Positions 9,176 through 18,112 of a stretch of DNA of 64,000 bases are shown here, piece by piece. Below the pieces are notes generated by a model. It saw only the letters and a program-made list of their open reading frames with translations, was not told the DNA's origin and ran no database searches. The position numbers and the translations under genes were made by a program. The number at the start of each line of letters is the position of its first letter. Position 1 is the stretch's first letter. This DNA is from Janthinobacterium silvisoli (GTDB lineage Bacteria > Pseudomonadota > Gammaproteobacteria > Burkholderiales > Burkholderiaceae_D), in assembly GCF_014200725.1 (NCBI RefSeq), contig NZ_JACHCL010000003.1, forward strand, positions 248,001 through 312,000. The letters are read 5' to 3'.

Positions 9176-11836
9176 TTACAGCTTGCCGCGCACACCAAAA
9201 TAGTAGGTGCGGCCATTGCTGTAGAACGCGCGTGGCTGATCGCGGTTCTCGGCATACATCTTGATGGTCGTGTTCGTCAAGTTCAGCGCATCGAACGTCA
9301 GAGTGAAATGTTCGTTGATCTTGTAGTTGATCGAACCGGCCAGGCCGCCACTGCCTTCAACGTGCTGGCTGGCGCCACGGTCCACGCCCGCCTTGTAGGA
9401 CGAACGATAGTTGTAGGCCAGGCGTGCGCTCCATGCATTGGCTTCATAGAAGCCCGTCACGTTATACGTGTTGCGCGATGCATTGATCAACTCATCACCG
9501 TTGTCCAGCTTGCCGTCGGCATAGGTGTAGTTGGCCAGTACGCCGAAGTCGCCAAACAGCGGTTGCTGGTAGCTGAATTCCGCGCCCTTGTTCTTGCCGG
9601 TGGTGTTGAATGGCGACGTGATCAGGTACACGGCATTGGCATTACGCTTGCTGTTGAAATAGGTAGCGCTGACGGTGCCGTTCGACACGACCGATTTCAG
9701 GTCCATATAGAACAAGCCCACCGAGAAAGCCGATTTCGGCGCGAAGTACCACTCTGCGCTGACTTCAGCATTGTCGGACTTGACTGGATTGAGCTGGACG
9801 TTACCGCCGCTGCCGCTCAATGCATCATCGTTCAAGGAAACCGAACCACCGAGCGCGCTATAGTCAGGACGGGCAATGGTGCGGGCGATCGCTGCACGCA
9901 CTACCAAGTCGTTGCGGACATCAAACTTGACGTTGGCGCTAGGCAGGTAGTCATTGTAGGTGCGCTCGAACAGGTGCTGCGAGTATGGACCCCAGTCTGA
10001 ACCGACGATAGGGCCGCCAGCCTGGTTGACCAAGGTCGATTGCTTGGTCTGCACAGCTCGCAGGCCAAAGTTACCGCTCCAGTTATCGCCGGTCAGGTTA
10101 GCCATGGCGTAGACGGCCGAGGTTTTTTCCTGCAGCTTGAATTCGTCGGTCCAGTTGTGGCGACGTACATAGTCGAACAGACGGTTGCCTGGCGCCGCGC
10201 CCCATGCGCCCAATGCCGAGCCGTCATACTTGAAGTAGTTATTCGACAGGTTGCCACCCAGATTCTTGGCAAAGTCGCTCGGGTACATGGTGCCATTCCA
10301 TACCGGACCAGGATTGGAAAAGCCCAGGTCGCCCGGACGGGTTTCAAACGGATGCTCTGCATCGCGCTTGTGGTCGGTAAAACGGCCACCGAACTTGACC
10401 GAATCCCAGATGCCGCTGGACAAACGCAGCTCTGCATCGACTTGGGCATATTTTTCTTTATCGACGGACTGCGATTCACCGCCACCGGCCCATGCTGTCG
10501 AACCTGGTTTATTGGTGGTGCCACCTGGATAGGAAACGGTCGCCGGGCTCATGCCATTCAACTGGTAAACCATGCCGCCATCGACGTTGTTTTGGTAGTA
10601 CACATCGTCGCGGTCATAGCCTACGCCACGGGTCGAACCGATCTTGCCGGTCAGCGTCAGATCCTTGGTAGCGCGGTATTTGAAGTTAAAGTCGATATAT
10701 TGCGATTTACCGCCCGCATTAGGACGGTAGATATTGTCGACCTCGCCCGCGTTTTGGGTAAAGGAGCCGCCTATCAGGGTGCCGTTCCTGACCGTGTAGT
10801 TGCTCGGCACCAGATTGGCGGTGTTGACCGAGTTGGCAGGTGCTGCCAGCCAGTTGGTGTTTTGATGCGGCGCCTTCAATTCCGAGTAGAAGCCGTTCAA
10901 ATCCAGGGTCAGGTCCTTGGTCGGACGGAATTCGATATCGAATGCACCGCCTTCACGTTTTTTCTTTTGCTCGAACAGGCTGGCACCGATAAAGGTCGGT
11001 ACTTTCACGCCGGCCAGTTCAGGATGGGCCACGGCGGCAGCACTGGTAGCGGAAATAGGGGTGTAACCCAGGATCTCCTGGCCATCGCGGCGCACCGTCG
11101 ATTTTTGCGAGAAGCCCTGCACCATGATACCGAAGGTATTGTCGTCATTTTTCCAGTTCACCAGACCCGAGAATTGCGGATCGGTCTTGCCTGCCAGGTC
11201 GTTATAGAAACCCTGGATCGAACCTTCGGCCGTGATCTTGTTCTTGAATTCCAGTGGACGGCGGGTAATCACGTCGATTGTGCCCGAGACGCCGCCTTCA
11301 GGCAGGTCGGCCGTGGCGCTCTTGTGTACGACAACGGAGCTCACCAGTTCCGATGGCAGCAAGGAGAAGCTGCTGCTGCGGCCAACGTTGCCGCCGAATT
11401 GGTTCAACACAAACCAGTCGCCGGTGCTGATGGCATGGCCATTGAACAGCGTTTGCTGGAAACTTGGGCTGGTGCCGCGCAAGCTGACGCGGTCGTTTTC
11501 GCCGAAGCCGCCTTCACCACCGGCCGACGATTGGGTATTCACACCAGGCAAGCGCTGGATCGCGTCAGCCACGTTACGGTCTGGCATTTTGCCGATATCT
11601 TCGGCTGTCACCACTTCCACCACGGAATCCGCATTGCGTTTTTGCTTCAGCGATTTTTCCAGCGATGCGCGCACGCCGGTCACGGTCACGGTAGTCAAAT
11701 CTTCTGCCGGTGCTTCTTGCGCCTGCGCCGAAAAAGCCAGACCAGCGACCATCACGGCAACAGCCATGGCGATCGGCGTACGGCTACGCGACCCGGATTT
11801 CACAACGACAGCAGCAGGTGTCAAATTGCTTTTCAT
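9176..11836 (-). CDS. TonB-dependent receptor (TonB-Xanth-Caul type), probable chitooligosaccharide uptake, copy 2
   Basis: An 886-residue outer-membrane receptor. The start at 11836 is chosen because AAGGGGGAG lies just upstream and the protein then has a normal signal peptide ending FSAQAQE; a longer reading from 11911 lacks both. The plug carries VTVTGVRASLEKSLKQKR, EDIGKMPDRNVADAIQRLPGV and NGHAISTGDWFV, matching receptor 1 almost residue for residue, and the barrel ends YYFGVRGKL. The pair looks like an old tandem duplication with diverged extracellular loops, perhaps giving different ligand size preference. The 5' leader contains a perfect inverted repeat (11855-11871). Confidence 0.88.
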   Translation of the reverse strand: MKSNLTPAAVVVKSGSRSRTPIAMAVAVMVAGLAFSAQAQEAPAEDLTTVTVTGVRASLEKSLKQKRNADSVVEVVTAEDIGKMPDRNVADAIQRLPGVNTQSSAGGEGGFGENDRVSLRGTSPSFQQTLFNGHAISTGDWFVLNQFGGNVGRSSSFSLLPSELVSSVVVHKSATADLPEGGVSGTIDVITRRPLEFKNKITAEGSIQGFYNDLAGKTDPQFSGLVNWKNDDNTFGIMVQGFSQKSTVRRDGQEILGYTPISATSAAAVAHPELAGVKVPTFIGASLFEQKKKREGGAFDIEFRPTKDLTLDLNGFYSELKAPHQNTNWLAAPANSVNTANLVPSNYTVRNGTLIGGSFTQNAGEVDNIYRPNAGGKSQYIDFNFKYRATKDLTLTGKIGSTRGVGYDRDDVYYQNNVDGGMVYQLNGMSPATVSYPGGTTNKPGSTAWAGGGESQSVDKEKYAQVDAELRLSSGIWDSVKFGGRFTDHKRDAEHPFETRPGDLGFSNPGPVWNGTMYPSDFAKNLGGNLSNNYFKYDGSALGAWGAAPGNRLFDYVRRHNWTDEFKLQEKTSAVYAMANLTGDNWSGNFGLRAVQTKQSTLVNQAGGPIVGSDWGPYSQHLFERTYNDYLPSANVKFDVRNDLVVRAAIARTIARPDYSALGGSVSLNDDALSGSGGNVQLNPVKSDNAEVSAEWYFAPKSAFSVGLFYMDLKSVVSNGTVSATYFNSKRNANAVYLITSPFNTTGKNKGAEFSYQQPLFGDFGVLANYTYADGKLDNGDELINASRNTYNVTGFYEANAWSARLAYNYRSSYKAGVDRGASQHVEGSGGLAGSINYKINEHFTLTFDALNLTNTTIKMYAENRDQPRAFYSNGRTYYFGVRGKL

Positions 11837-11854
11837 GTACTCCCCCTTGATTTT

Positions 11855-11871
11855 GGTTCCAGAATGGAACC
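11855..11871. promoter_or_regulatory. Perfect inverted repeat in leader of TonB receptor 2
   Basis: GGTTCCA-GAA-TGGAACC is a perfect 7-bp inverted repeat with a 3-base spacer, ending 19 bp before the receptor start. It could be an operator for the adjacent GntR-type regulator or a small leader hairpin upstream of the ribosome-binding site. Only the symmetry is observed. Confidence 0.4.
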
Positions 11872-12151
11872 TTTTCATTTTTAACGTAGATCTTCTTGAC
11901 AGTCGGCTCACAGCTGGCAGCCCCTGTAGATCCTTCTTTCAACCACTTACAAAACCAATTCAACTCCAATATACTACTAACCAATACCACAGCACTACCA
12001 GTTGAAACATTTTTTTCATAACGTTGTTTGAAACACACAGACCACTTTGTCTCTAATCTGTGCTTCACTCTGGGAACAGCGATATATACCAGCGATGATT
12101 TTCACGCAATTGCTGCCTTGACCATGAAAATTGGTTTTATAACGGCCTTTT

Positions 12152-12165
12152 TTGGTATTATCCAG
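12152..12165. promoter_or_regulatory. Candidate GntR/NagR-type operator before gntR
   Basis: TTGGTATTATCCAG has TGG and CCA ends around a 6-bp AT-rich core, similar in form to the TGGT...ACCA operators of NagR/DasR-type GntR regulators. It lies about 60 bp upstream of the regulator start, a position suited to autoregulation. It is an imperfect match and is inferred. Confidence 0.35.
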
Positions 12166-12223
12166 CGACGAAAAACACATGCAGAGCGCGTCCATAACGC
12201 GCCATAACGGAGACGCCCACCGT

Positions 12224-12964
12224 ATGACTACCCTGGCTCAAATCATGCAAGGCCTGGGGCAGACCAGCAGCCTGCCCCTGTACCAGCAATTGCAGCGCGC
12301 ACTGCGCGAAGCGATCGACAAACGCATCCTCGGCCCGGACGAAGCACTGCCTGCCGAACGCCAGCTGGCGATGGACCTGGCCGTGTCGCGCATCACCGTA
12401 CGAAAGGCCATCGATGGCCTGGTCAATGAAGGCTTGCTGGTGCGGCGTCCCGGCTCCGGCAATTTCATCAATACCCGCATCGAGAAAAACTTCGCCAAGC
12501 TGACCTCGTTTTCCGAAGACATGCGCGCCCGCGGCCGTACGCCGCGCAGCGTCTGGCTCAAACGGTCGGAAGGCACGGTCACGCCGGAAGAAGCGCTGCG
12601 GCTGCGGCTCTCGCCCGGCGCGCCCGTGTACCGCTTTCACCGCATCCGCTATGCGGACGACGTGCCGATGTGCCTGGAATACGCCACCATCGTGGCCAGC
12701 TGCCTGCCGGCACTGGAAGCCGTGGATATTTCCATGTACGACGCGCTGGAACAGGCAGGCAACCGCCCCGTGCGGGCCTTGCAGCGCTTGAGTGCGCTAT
12801 TGCTGACGGGCGAGCAGGCAACCCTGCTGCAAGCCGAGGAAGGCGACGCCGGCTTGTCGGTGGAACGCCTGGGTTTCTTGCGCGATGGCCGCGCCGTGGA
12901 ATTTTGCCGCTCCTACTTTCGGGGAGACATGTATGACTTTGTGGCAGAATTAAGTACGAGTTAA
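12224..12964 (+). CDS. nagR: GntR-family transcriptional regulator with UTRA domain, NagR/NagQ-like
   Basis: A 246-residue DNA-binding repressor. The ATG at 12224 follows GGAG (12209-12212); upstream in-frame starts at 12152 (TTG) and 12179 lack one. Residues ~18-85 are a winged helix with the GntR hallmark PAERQLAMDLAVSRITVRKAIDGL...RRPGSGNFI. Residues ~95-240 form a UTRA ligand domain (FSEDMRARGRTPRSVWL...VYRFHRIRYADDVPMCLE). UTRA regulators of this branch respond to GlcNAc-6-phosphate or similar sugar phosphates. Position next to the receptors and NagX genes supports control of this locus. The symbol is a family inference. Confidence 0.8.
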   Translation: MTTLAQIMQGLGQTSSLPLYQQLQRALREAIDKRILGPDEALPAERQLAMDLAVSRITVRKAIDGLVNEGLLVRRPGSGNFINTRIEKNFAKLTSFSEDMRARGRTPRSVWLKRSEGTVTPEEALRLRLSPGAPVYRFHRIRYADDVPMCLEYATIVASCLPALEAVDISMYDALEQAGNRPVRALQRLSALLLTGEQATLLQAEEGDAGLSVERLGFLRDGRAVEFCRSYFRGDMYDFVAELSTS

Positions 12965-13006
12965 GTACCAAGTACCAATCAATGCCAGCCGCTACAGGAG
13001 ATATGC

Positions 13007-13552
13007 ATGCCAGCTCCCTCCCTGCCACCCTGCAACCATCCACTGGTCGAGATCCGGCCCCTGCTGGCGGCCGACATACCACACTGGTATGCGTATCTGC
13101 GCGAGGCGGAAGTGATCCGCCACACCAGCTGGCAGCTGCGCGACATCCATGATCTCTATGCGCTGTTCAACAGCTACCAGATCGAGGGACCGGAAACGCC
13201 GCTGCGTTTTGCGATTGCAGAACGTTGTGCAGACGGCAGCACGGGCCGCCTGATCGGCACCGTAGGATTCAACCAGCGCTCGGTGCAGCACCGCCAGGCG
13301 GAAATCGCCTATGACCTGGCGCCAGCATGGTGGGGACGCGGCATCGCCACGGCCATCTGTCTGGCTGCTTGCGAGTGGGCATTACAATCGCAGCGCTGCC
13401 TGCGCGTGCAGGCTTGCGTACTCGACACCAATGCAGCATCGATACGCGTGCTGGAAAAAGCGGGATTCGAACGGGAAGGCTGGCTACGTTCCTACCGCGT
13501 GGTGCGGGGTCTGCCGGGGAATTTTTTCATGTATGCCCGCGTAGCGGCATAA
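13007..13552 (+). CDS. GNAT-family N-acetyltransferase, RimJ/RimL-like
   Basis: A 181-residue cytoplasmic acetyltransferase. AGGAG at 12996-13000 is six bases before the ATG. The acetyl-CoA binding motif appears as WWGRGIATAICLAACEWAL, and the C-terminal NAASIRVLEKAGFEREGWLR is the usual RimJ/RimL ending. The substrate may be a protein N-terminus, an aminoglycoside-like compound or an amino sugar. It starts 42 bp after gntR on the same strand, so co-transcription is likely. Three AAGTAC units occur at the gntR stop region (12956-12976), with no obvious role. Confidence 0.85.
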   Translation: MPAPSLPPCNHPLVEIRPLLAADIPHWYAYLREAEVIRHTSWQLRDIHDLYALFNSYQIEGPETPLRFAIAERCADGSTGRLIGTVGFNQRSVQHRQAEIAYDLAPAWWGRGIATAICLAACEWALQSQRCLRVQACVLDTNAASIRVLEKAGFEREGWLRSYRVVRGLPGNFFMYARVAA

Positions 13553-13743
13553 AGTCAGATTTCCATGCCCTCCATCTACCACAATGACCTGGACAGATAG
13601 TAGATGCATGTTTCCCGTTAAACGAGTTGCAACTCCAGCATTTTCAGGCGAGGGGATTTGATTGAGTGCGCGTTGGCAGTGTGTGCGGACCAACACCACC
13701 CTTGCCCACGGACGCGGGCTGGCGGCATTGTCAGAATGAGTGC

Positions 13744-14079
13744 TTACTTCTCGTCAGGATGCGGCAGGAAACAGGCTTCGACGATTTGCAGGTCGTTATC
13801 CTTGGCGAACTCGCGCACGAAGTGAAACGCCATCGGTTCGATTTCACGCAGCTTGGTATTGACCACCACCGATTTCACGCCATTGACCAGGGTCGGGCGT
13901 ACATAAGGCGAATATTGCAGGTGCGCATTGCGCCCGCCACCTTCGGGATTGAAGCAGGACATCACACCGCACAGGCGCTCGGCCCAGTCGCTGGGGCGAA
14001 ATTGCTTGCCATTGCTGGTGAGACCTAGGATAAAGAACTCGTCAGAGAGTTCTCCGTTGTTTTGAGATAACTCGGCCAT
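13744..14079 (-). CDS. DUF3579 domain protein
   Basis: A 111-residue soluble protein recognised as the DUF3579 family, which is largely confined to betaproteobacteria and has no known activity. Visible conserved parts are FFILGLTSNGKQFRPSDWAERL, the CGVMSCF segment and YSPYVRPTL...VKSVVVNTKLREIEPMAFHFV. It is a single gene with its own leader. No ribosome-binding site stands out before the ATG, though start and length agree with the family. Confidence 0.8.
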   Translation of the reverse strand: MAELSQNNGELSDEFFILGLTSNGKQFRPSDWAERLCGVMSCFNPEGGGRNAHLQYSPYVRPTLVNGVKSVVVNTKLREIEPMAFHFVREFAKDNDLQIVEACFLPHPDEK

Positions 14080-14400
14080 GTGGCTTGTCGGGACTGGATT
14101 GCGTGAATGGCCCCGGCAGCGAAGCCGGGCTGGTATTTCAATTGCTGTATTTCAGTTGCGGCATTTAAATTACATCAACTACGCTTGCTACGTCTGCAAC
14201 TACCTTGTGCTGTACTTGCATCGCTCAGCCAGTATTATATCTTATAGAAGACCTGGGTTCTAGCCCGATCTGAAGTGCAGATGTAAGCAGATATGAACGC
14301 ACATAAAAGACAGGGGCTGGTGCGCACTGCGCACCAGCCCCTCATTTTACCTCTGTTCACCCTGCAATGCGCATGAAACGGCGCTGCACGGCGAATGTCG
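14080..14400. other. 321-bp intergenic region with direct repeat, TATAAT box and terminator hairpin
   Basis: It holds no gene. From left to right: a CCCGGC/GCCGGG hairpin (14112-14129); a 12-bp direct repeat TATTTCA(A/G)TTGC at 14134-14145 and 14148-14159; a minus-strand TATAAT (14239-14234) that could be the DUF3579 promoter -10 box; and the hairpin at 14313-14341 that ends the cobD-like gene. The direct repeat 14 bp apart might bind a regulator. Confidence 0.45.
14305..14341 (-). terminator. Strong hairpin terminator after CobD/CbiB-like gene
   Basis: GGGGCTGGTGCGC (14313-14325) and its exact complement (14329-14341) form a 13-bp stem with a 3-base loop, about 60 bp beyond the minus-strand stop. 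The minus-strand tail is TGTCTTTTATG, a short T-rich tract, so termination is likely but not of textbook strength. Confidence 0.65.
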
Positions 14401-15360
14401 TCAACCGAGCCAGACAGCGCCTGACATCAGCAGCAGTAACAGCATCCACAGCAGCAAGGCGCGCCAGACCAGGCCAACCGTGCTCTGCAATGCTCGCGCA
14501 CCAGGTTCTTCGCCAGGCAGGATGTCGCTTTCGCTATCGCTGTCATCGACCGCCATGTCCGGCGTGACCAGTACGCGGGCCGCCGTTTCCGCAGGCGTAC
14601 CCAGGCGCACGCCCATGGCGCCGCCGCCTGCCGTCAGGATGATGCCGATCGCCTCATTCTGCCAGCGGTGGGCAAAATTGCGCCAGGCGTAGATCGCATC
14701 TTCAAAATTGCCGACCACCGCAAAGGCCACGGCCGTCAGGCGCACGGGGATCCAGTCGATCCAGTAAAAAGCGCGTTCGGCAAACTGGCCAAATGCCTCA
14801 TTGCGCATGTGTTCCGGCTCATTCCAGGCACGCGCCAGGTATTCTGCCACGCGGTACATCACGGCGCCGGCCGGACCGATCGGCATCAAAAACCAGAAGA
14901 AGACGCCAAACACATTGCGATGGGTGGTGATCAAAGCTTTTTCAACGGCGATGCGCGAAATTTCACTCACTTCCATGCCCACCGTATCTTGCTTGGTCCA
15001 CTCGGCCAGCAAGGTGCGCGCGGCAGCCTCGTCGCCTGCGCTCAGGGCCAGCTGGATCGACGTGAAATAATGGCTGTAGTGCCGGAAACCCAGCGTCAGG
15101 TAGACGATCAGGATATTCCAGGCGAAGGCCACGAAGGTCAGCTTGTAGTACGACAAGACCCAATAGATGGCGGCCGTCGGCACCATCAGCATGGCCAGCA
15201 TCAAAAACCAGCCCATGCGGCCATGGCTGGCGTGGCCGGCATTGAACCAGGTCTCCATGCGCATCGCCAGGCTCTTGATCTCGGCGTAGATCGGATTATC
15301 CGCGCGCAAAGGTTTGAGCTGCTCGATCAGCAATGCGCAAAGTATGGAGAGAAATGTCAT
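14401..15360 (-). CDS. CobD/CbiB family membrane protein
   Basis: A 319-residue inner-membrane protein of the CobD/CbiB fold. The ATG at 15360 follows AAGGACG and gives the normal N-terminus MTFLSILCALLIEQLKPLR; the longer frame to 15450 is not needed. Hydrophobic segments lie near residues 45-65, 75-95, 175-200 and at the extreme C-terminus. CobD/CbiB performs the aminopropanol attachment in cobalamin synthesis, and AmpE-like relatives have other roles. No cobalamin gene or riboswitch is nearby, so a cobalamin role is doubtful. Betaproteobacteria commonly carry this solitary form. Confidence 0.7.
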   Translation of the reverse strand: MTFLSILCALLIEQLKPLRADNPIYAEIKSLAMRMETWFNAGHASHGRMGWFLMLAMLMVPTAAIYWVLSYYKLTFVAFAWNILIVYLTLGFRHYSHYFTSIQLALSAGDEAAARTLLAEWTKQDTVGMEVSEISRIAVEKALITTHRNVFGVFFWFLMPIGPAGAVMYRVAEYLARAWNEPEHMRNEAFGQFAERAFYWIDWIPVRLTAVAFAVVGNFEDAIYAWRNFAHRWQNEAIGIILTAGGGAMGVRLGTPAETAARVLVTPDMAVDDSDSESDILPGEEPGARALQSTVGLVWRALLLWMLLLLLMSGAVWLG

Positions 15361-15479
15361 CAAACGTCCTTTTGTCTTTTTCAGCAATACCGCAATGCCC
15401 GCTACGATAGCGCAGTGCCGTGCTGGAATCAAACTTATTACGTGCAGCACGGATTTTCAGCGCAATTTTTTAATCGCGC

Positions 15480-16139
15480 TCAAGCCCGCAACAGGTGAAA
15501 CAGGTTGCGCAGCATGCCTGCCGTGGCGCCCCAGATAAAAAACCGCTCATACGGCATGGCATAAAACGAACGGCGCCCGCCCGCCAATTCCACCGACAAA
15601 CGCTGATGATGCGCCCCATCCATCAGGAAGGCCAGCGGCACCTCGAAGATTTCCGCCACCTCGGACGGATCGGCACGCAAGCTGAACGGCGGCGTGACCA
15701 GGCCTACCACCGGCGTGACCCGGTAACCGGTACCGGTCATGTAATCGGGCAGGCAGCCCAGTACTTCGATATGCTCGCGCGCCAGACCCACTTCTTCTTC
15801 CGTTTCGCGCAGGGCGGTGGCCACTGGGTTCACATCGTAGAGTTCACTACGGCCACCGGGAAAGCTGATCTGGCCCGCATGGCTGCTCAAATGATCGGTG
15901 CGCATGGTCAGCAGCACGCTCAAGCCGTGCGGGCGCTGCACTAGTGGAATCAGCACGGCGGCCAGGACCGGCTCAGCGCGTGGAGAAAACGCCGCCTCGG
16001 GCAGCTCTGCCTGCCAGGCAGGTGGTGTGGCCAGGCGCTCACGCAGCCAGTCCGGCGCCATGCGCGCCACATCGAGCGCCGCTTCGCCAGCGATCGCATC
16101 GATGGCCAATTGTTGTGGATCAAATGCAAGTGTCGTCAT
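15480..16139 (-). CDS. Nudix hydrolase, CoA pyrophosphatase (NudL-like)
   Basis: A 219-residue enzyme that probably cleaves CoA and its derivatives to phosphopantetheine and 3',5'-ADP. The ATG at 16139 is preceded by AGGAGGGAC; the longer reading from 16157 would place that Shine-Dalgarno inside the gene. The Nudix region is SFPGG...ALRETEEEVGL, in the form used by the UPF0035/CoAse branch. The C-terminal WGATAGMLRNLF is also typical of the family. It is transcribed away from the ribosomal operon and separated from it by a bidirectional terminator. Confidence 0.88.
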   Translation of the reverse strand: MTTLAFDPQQLAIDAIAGEAALDVARMAPDWLRERLATPPAWQAELPEAAFSPRAEPVLAAVLIPLVQRPHGLSVLLTMRTDHLSSHAGQISFPGGRSELYDVNPVATALRETEEEVGLAREHIEVLGCLPDYMTGTGYRVTPVVGLVTPPFSLRADPSEVAEIFEVPLAFLMDGAHHQRLSVELAGGRRSFYAMPYERFFIWGATAGMLRNLFHLLRA

Positions 16140-16170
16140 ACAGTCCCTCCTGGGCATCCATTCTGCGCCG

Positions 16171-16208
16171 AAATAAAAAAAGGGGTACCGATGGTACCCC
16201 CTTTTTTT
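16171..16208 (-). terminator. Bidirectional terminator of the rpsP-rplS operon
   Basis: GGGGTACC (16182-16189) and GGTACCCC (16193-16200) make an 8-bp stem with a 3-base loop. A-rich and T-rich runs of seven flank it, so it can act in both directions; its main job is to end rpsP-rimM-trmD-rplS on the minus strand. Confidence 0.9.
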
Positions 16209-16225
16209 ACAACGCAGACGCTGAA

Positions 16226-16609
16226 TTACGCGCTTGCTTTCGCCGCAACGCGACGATTTGGCAGTTTTTCTTTGATACGAGCCGATTTGCCCGAACGCTC
16301 ACGCAGGTAGTACAGCTTGGCGCGGCGAACATCACCACGGCGTTTCACTTCGATCGAAGCGATCAGCGGCGAGTACAGTTGGAACGTACGCTCAACGCCT
16401 TCGCCCGACGAGATCTTACGAACGATGAAGTTCGAGTTCAGGCCGCGGTTACGACGCGAGATAACGACGCCTTCGTATGCCTGGGCGCGCTTGCGGGTGC
16501 CTTCGACTACGTTGACGTTGACGATAACGGTATCGCCAGGTGCGAATTCAGGAATGGTTTTACCCAGACGAGCAATTTCTTCCTGCTCTAATTGTTGAAT
16601 CAAGTCCAT
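16226..16609 (-). CDS. rplS: 50S ribosomal protein L19
   Basis: A 127-residue ribosomal protein at the 30S-50S interface. The ATG at 16609 has GGAG upstream and gives the canonical start [22 protein letters not shown]; the extension to 16699 is spurious. The family motifs [23 protein letters not shown] and [11 protein letters not shown] are intact. It is the last gene of the conserved rpsP-rimM-trmD-rplS operon, 130 bp after trmD. Confidence 0.97.
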   Translation of the reverse strand: MDLIQQLEQEEIARLGKTIPEFAPGDTVIVNVNVVEGTRKRAQAYEGVVISRRNRGLNSNFIVRKISSGEGVERTFQLYSPLIASIEVKRRGDVRRAKLYYLRERSGKSARIKEKLPNRRVAAKASA

Positions 16610-16739
16610 TTTATAACTCCGAAAACCATCATGCCGGCGCACTGTGGATAGCGCACTATCCGCCCGGTAGAGGATGGGTACTACACATTTGGGCAACATG
16701 CCCGCACTACAACCACCCCGCTTGCCTTCCGAAGAAAAC

Positions 16740-17486
16740 TTACAGGCTGGCCAAAAATTGTTCGTCGGCCTTGCTCAGCAAGCCGCCGCTGCGCGCAGCA
16801 ACCAGCAGGTCGGGGCGCTTTTTCGCGGTCGCTTCCAGCATGCGCTGGCGGCGCCATTTGCCTATCTCGGCATGGTTGCCACCCATTAAGACGGAGGGCA
16901 CAGCCACGCCTTCATACGTTTCCGGCCGCGTGTAATGGGGCGAATCGAGCAAGCCATTGACAAAGCTGTCTTCGATCGCCGACGCCTCGGTATTCAAGAC
17001 ACCGGGCAACAAGCGGATCACCGCATCCATCAAGGCCATGGCAGGCAATTCGCCGCCCGACAACACGAAGTCGCCGACGCTGATTTCCTCATCGACACAA
17101 CGGTCGAGCAAACGCTGATCGACCGCTTCATAACGGCCACACAGTATCACCAGGCCAGGCTCGGCTTTTAGCTGCGTCACACGTTCATGCGTCAGCGAAC
17201 GGCCTTGCGGCGACATGAACACCACGCGCGGCGCAGCCAGGCCAAGTTCCGTCTGGCGTTGCTTGGCGGCATTGATCGTCGCTTCGAGCGGGCGGGCCAT
17301 CATCACCATGCCGGGGCCGCCGCCATACGGGCGATCATCCACGGTACGGTGATTGTCGGTCGTGAAGTCACGAGGATTCCACAGGGACAAGCCACATTTC
17401 TTTTGCTCGAAGGCACGCCGGGTAACACCCGACTGCGTCAGCGCGGCAAACATTTCCGGGAACAGGGTGACGACATCAAACTGCAT
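16740..17486 (-). CDS. trmD: tRNA (guanine-37-N1)-methyltransferase
   Basis: A 248-residue SPOUT (trefoil-knot) enzyme that methylates G37 of tRNAs with SAM, preventing +1 frameshifting. Recognisable parts are [13 protein letters not shown] at the start, [13 protein letters not shown], the knot [32 protein letters not shown] and the SAM/dimer region [19 protein letters not shown]. Length and start are standard. It is third in the ribosomal operon, 53 bp after rimM. Confidence 0.97.
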   Translation of the reverse strand: MQFDVVTLFPEMFAALTQSGVTRRAFEQKKCGLSLWNPRDFTTDNHRTVDDRPYGGGPGMVMMARPLEATINAAKQRQTELGLAAPRVVFMSPQGRSLTHERVTQLKAEPGLVILCGRYEAVDQRLLDRCVDEEISVGDFVLSGGELPAMALMDAVIRLLPGVLNTEASAIEDSFVNGLLDSPHYTRPETYEGVAVPSVLMGGNHAEIGKWRRQRMLEATAKKRPDLLVAARSGGLLSKADEQFLASL

Positions 17487-17539
17487 CGCTCACTCCCATC
17501 CCAAAAAACATTGCTCGGCGCAAAGTTAGCGCAATCGGC

Positions 17540-18097
17540 TTAATAATCGAGACCCCAGTCGACCGTGATCTTCTTGGCGGCCTTGTCAACGTTAATGACA
17601 AACTGGCCGACAAACGGGATCAGGCGCTCAGGCGCCTTCTCGGCAGTGTCATCGGGGTTCCCGACCGGAGCGATACGCAATATCGATTGCGGACCATTGC
17701 TCATCATGTCGCTCACTACACCGAGGCACTCGCCTTGTAAATTCTCAACTGTCAGTCCGATCAGATCGGACCAATAAAACTCATCGGCATCCAGCGTAGG
17801 GAAATGGCTACGCGGAATTTTTACAGCCACGCCTTTCAGCGCTTCTGCGGCATCCCGCCCTACCACACCCACCAGCTGGGCCACGACGTCGCCGCCGTGC
17901 AACTTCGCCTGCCTGACATTGACGTCATGCAAGGTCGGTTTATCAAGCCACCAGGTTTTAACGCTTAATAATGCATCCGCGTCGTCGGAGAAAGGAGTGA
18001 TCCTGACCCCGCCAGCAATGCCATAGGCACCGGAGACATAGCCTACCTGTACCAGGTCATCGGGGACTTTCACCCCGGATGCAGTCTTGACCGTCAA
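17540..18097 (-). CDS. rimM: 16S rRNA processing factor RimM
   Basis: A 185-residue assembly factor for the head of the 30S subunit. The N-terminal RimM domain shows VGYVSGAYGIAGGVRITPFSD; the C-terminal PRC-barrel holds FYWSDLIGLTVENLQGECLGVV and ERLIPFVGQFVINVDKAAKKITVDWGLDY. It starts 15 bp after rpsP in the standard operon order. Confidence 0.95.
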   Translation of the reverse strand: MTVKTASGVKVPDDLVQVGYVSGAYGIAGGVRITPFSDDADALLSVKTWWLDKPTLHDVNVRQAKLHGGDVVAQLVGVVGRDAAEALKGVAVKIPRSHFPTLDADEFYWSDLIGLTVENLQGECLGVVSDMMSNGPQSILRIAPVGNPDDTAEKAPERLIPFVGQFVINVDKAAKKITVDWGLDY

Positions 18098-18112
18098 ACC
18101 AGTGATCTGAAA

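Larger units (their letters stand above)
11837..12223. other. 387-bp divergent intergenic region between TonB receptor 2 and gntR
   Basis: No gene is seen here. It must hold both divergent promoters. It is AT-richer than its surroundings and contains several TGGT/ACCA half sites (for example around 11945-12002), the inverted repeat at 11855-11871 and TTGGTATTATCCAG at 12152-12165. The layout fits a shared, regulated promoter region for the receptor and the repressor. No convincing pair of -35 and -10 boxes with normal spacing could be picked. Confidence 0.5.

Noticed and set aside
14401-15360. Cobalamin biosynthesis locus
   Set aside because: Only a CobD/CbiB-like gene is present, without other cob genes or a B12 riboswitch, so pathway membership is not supported.
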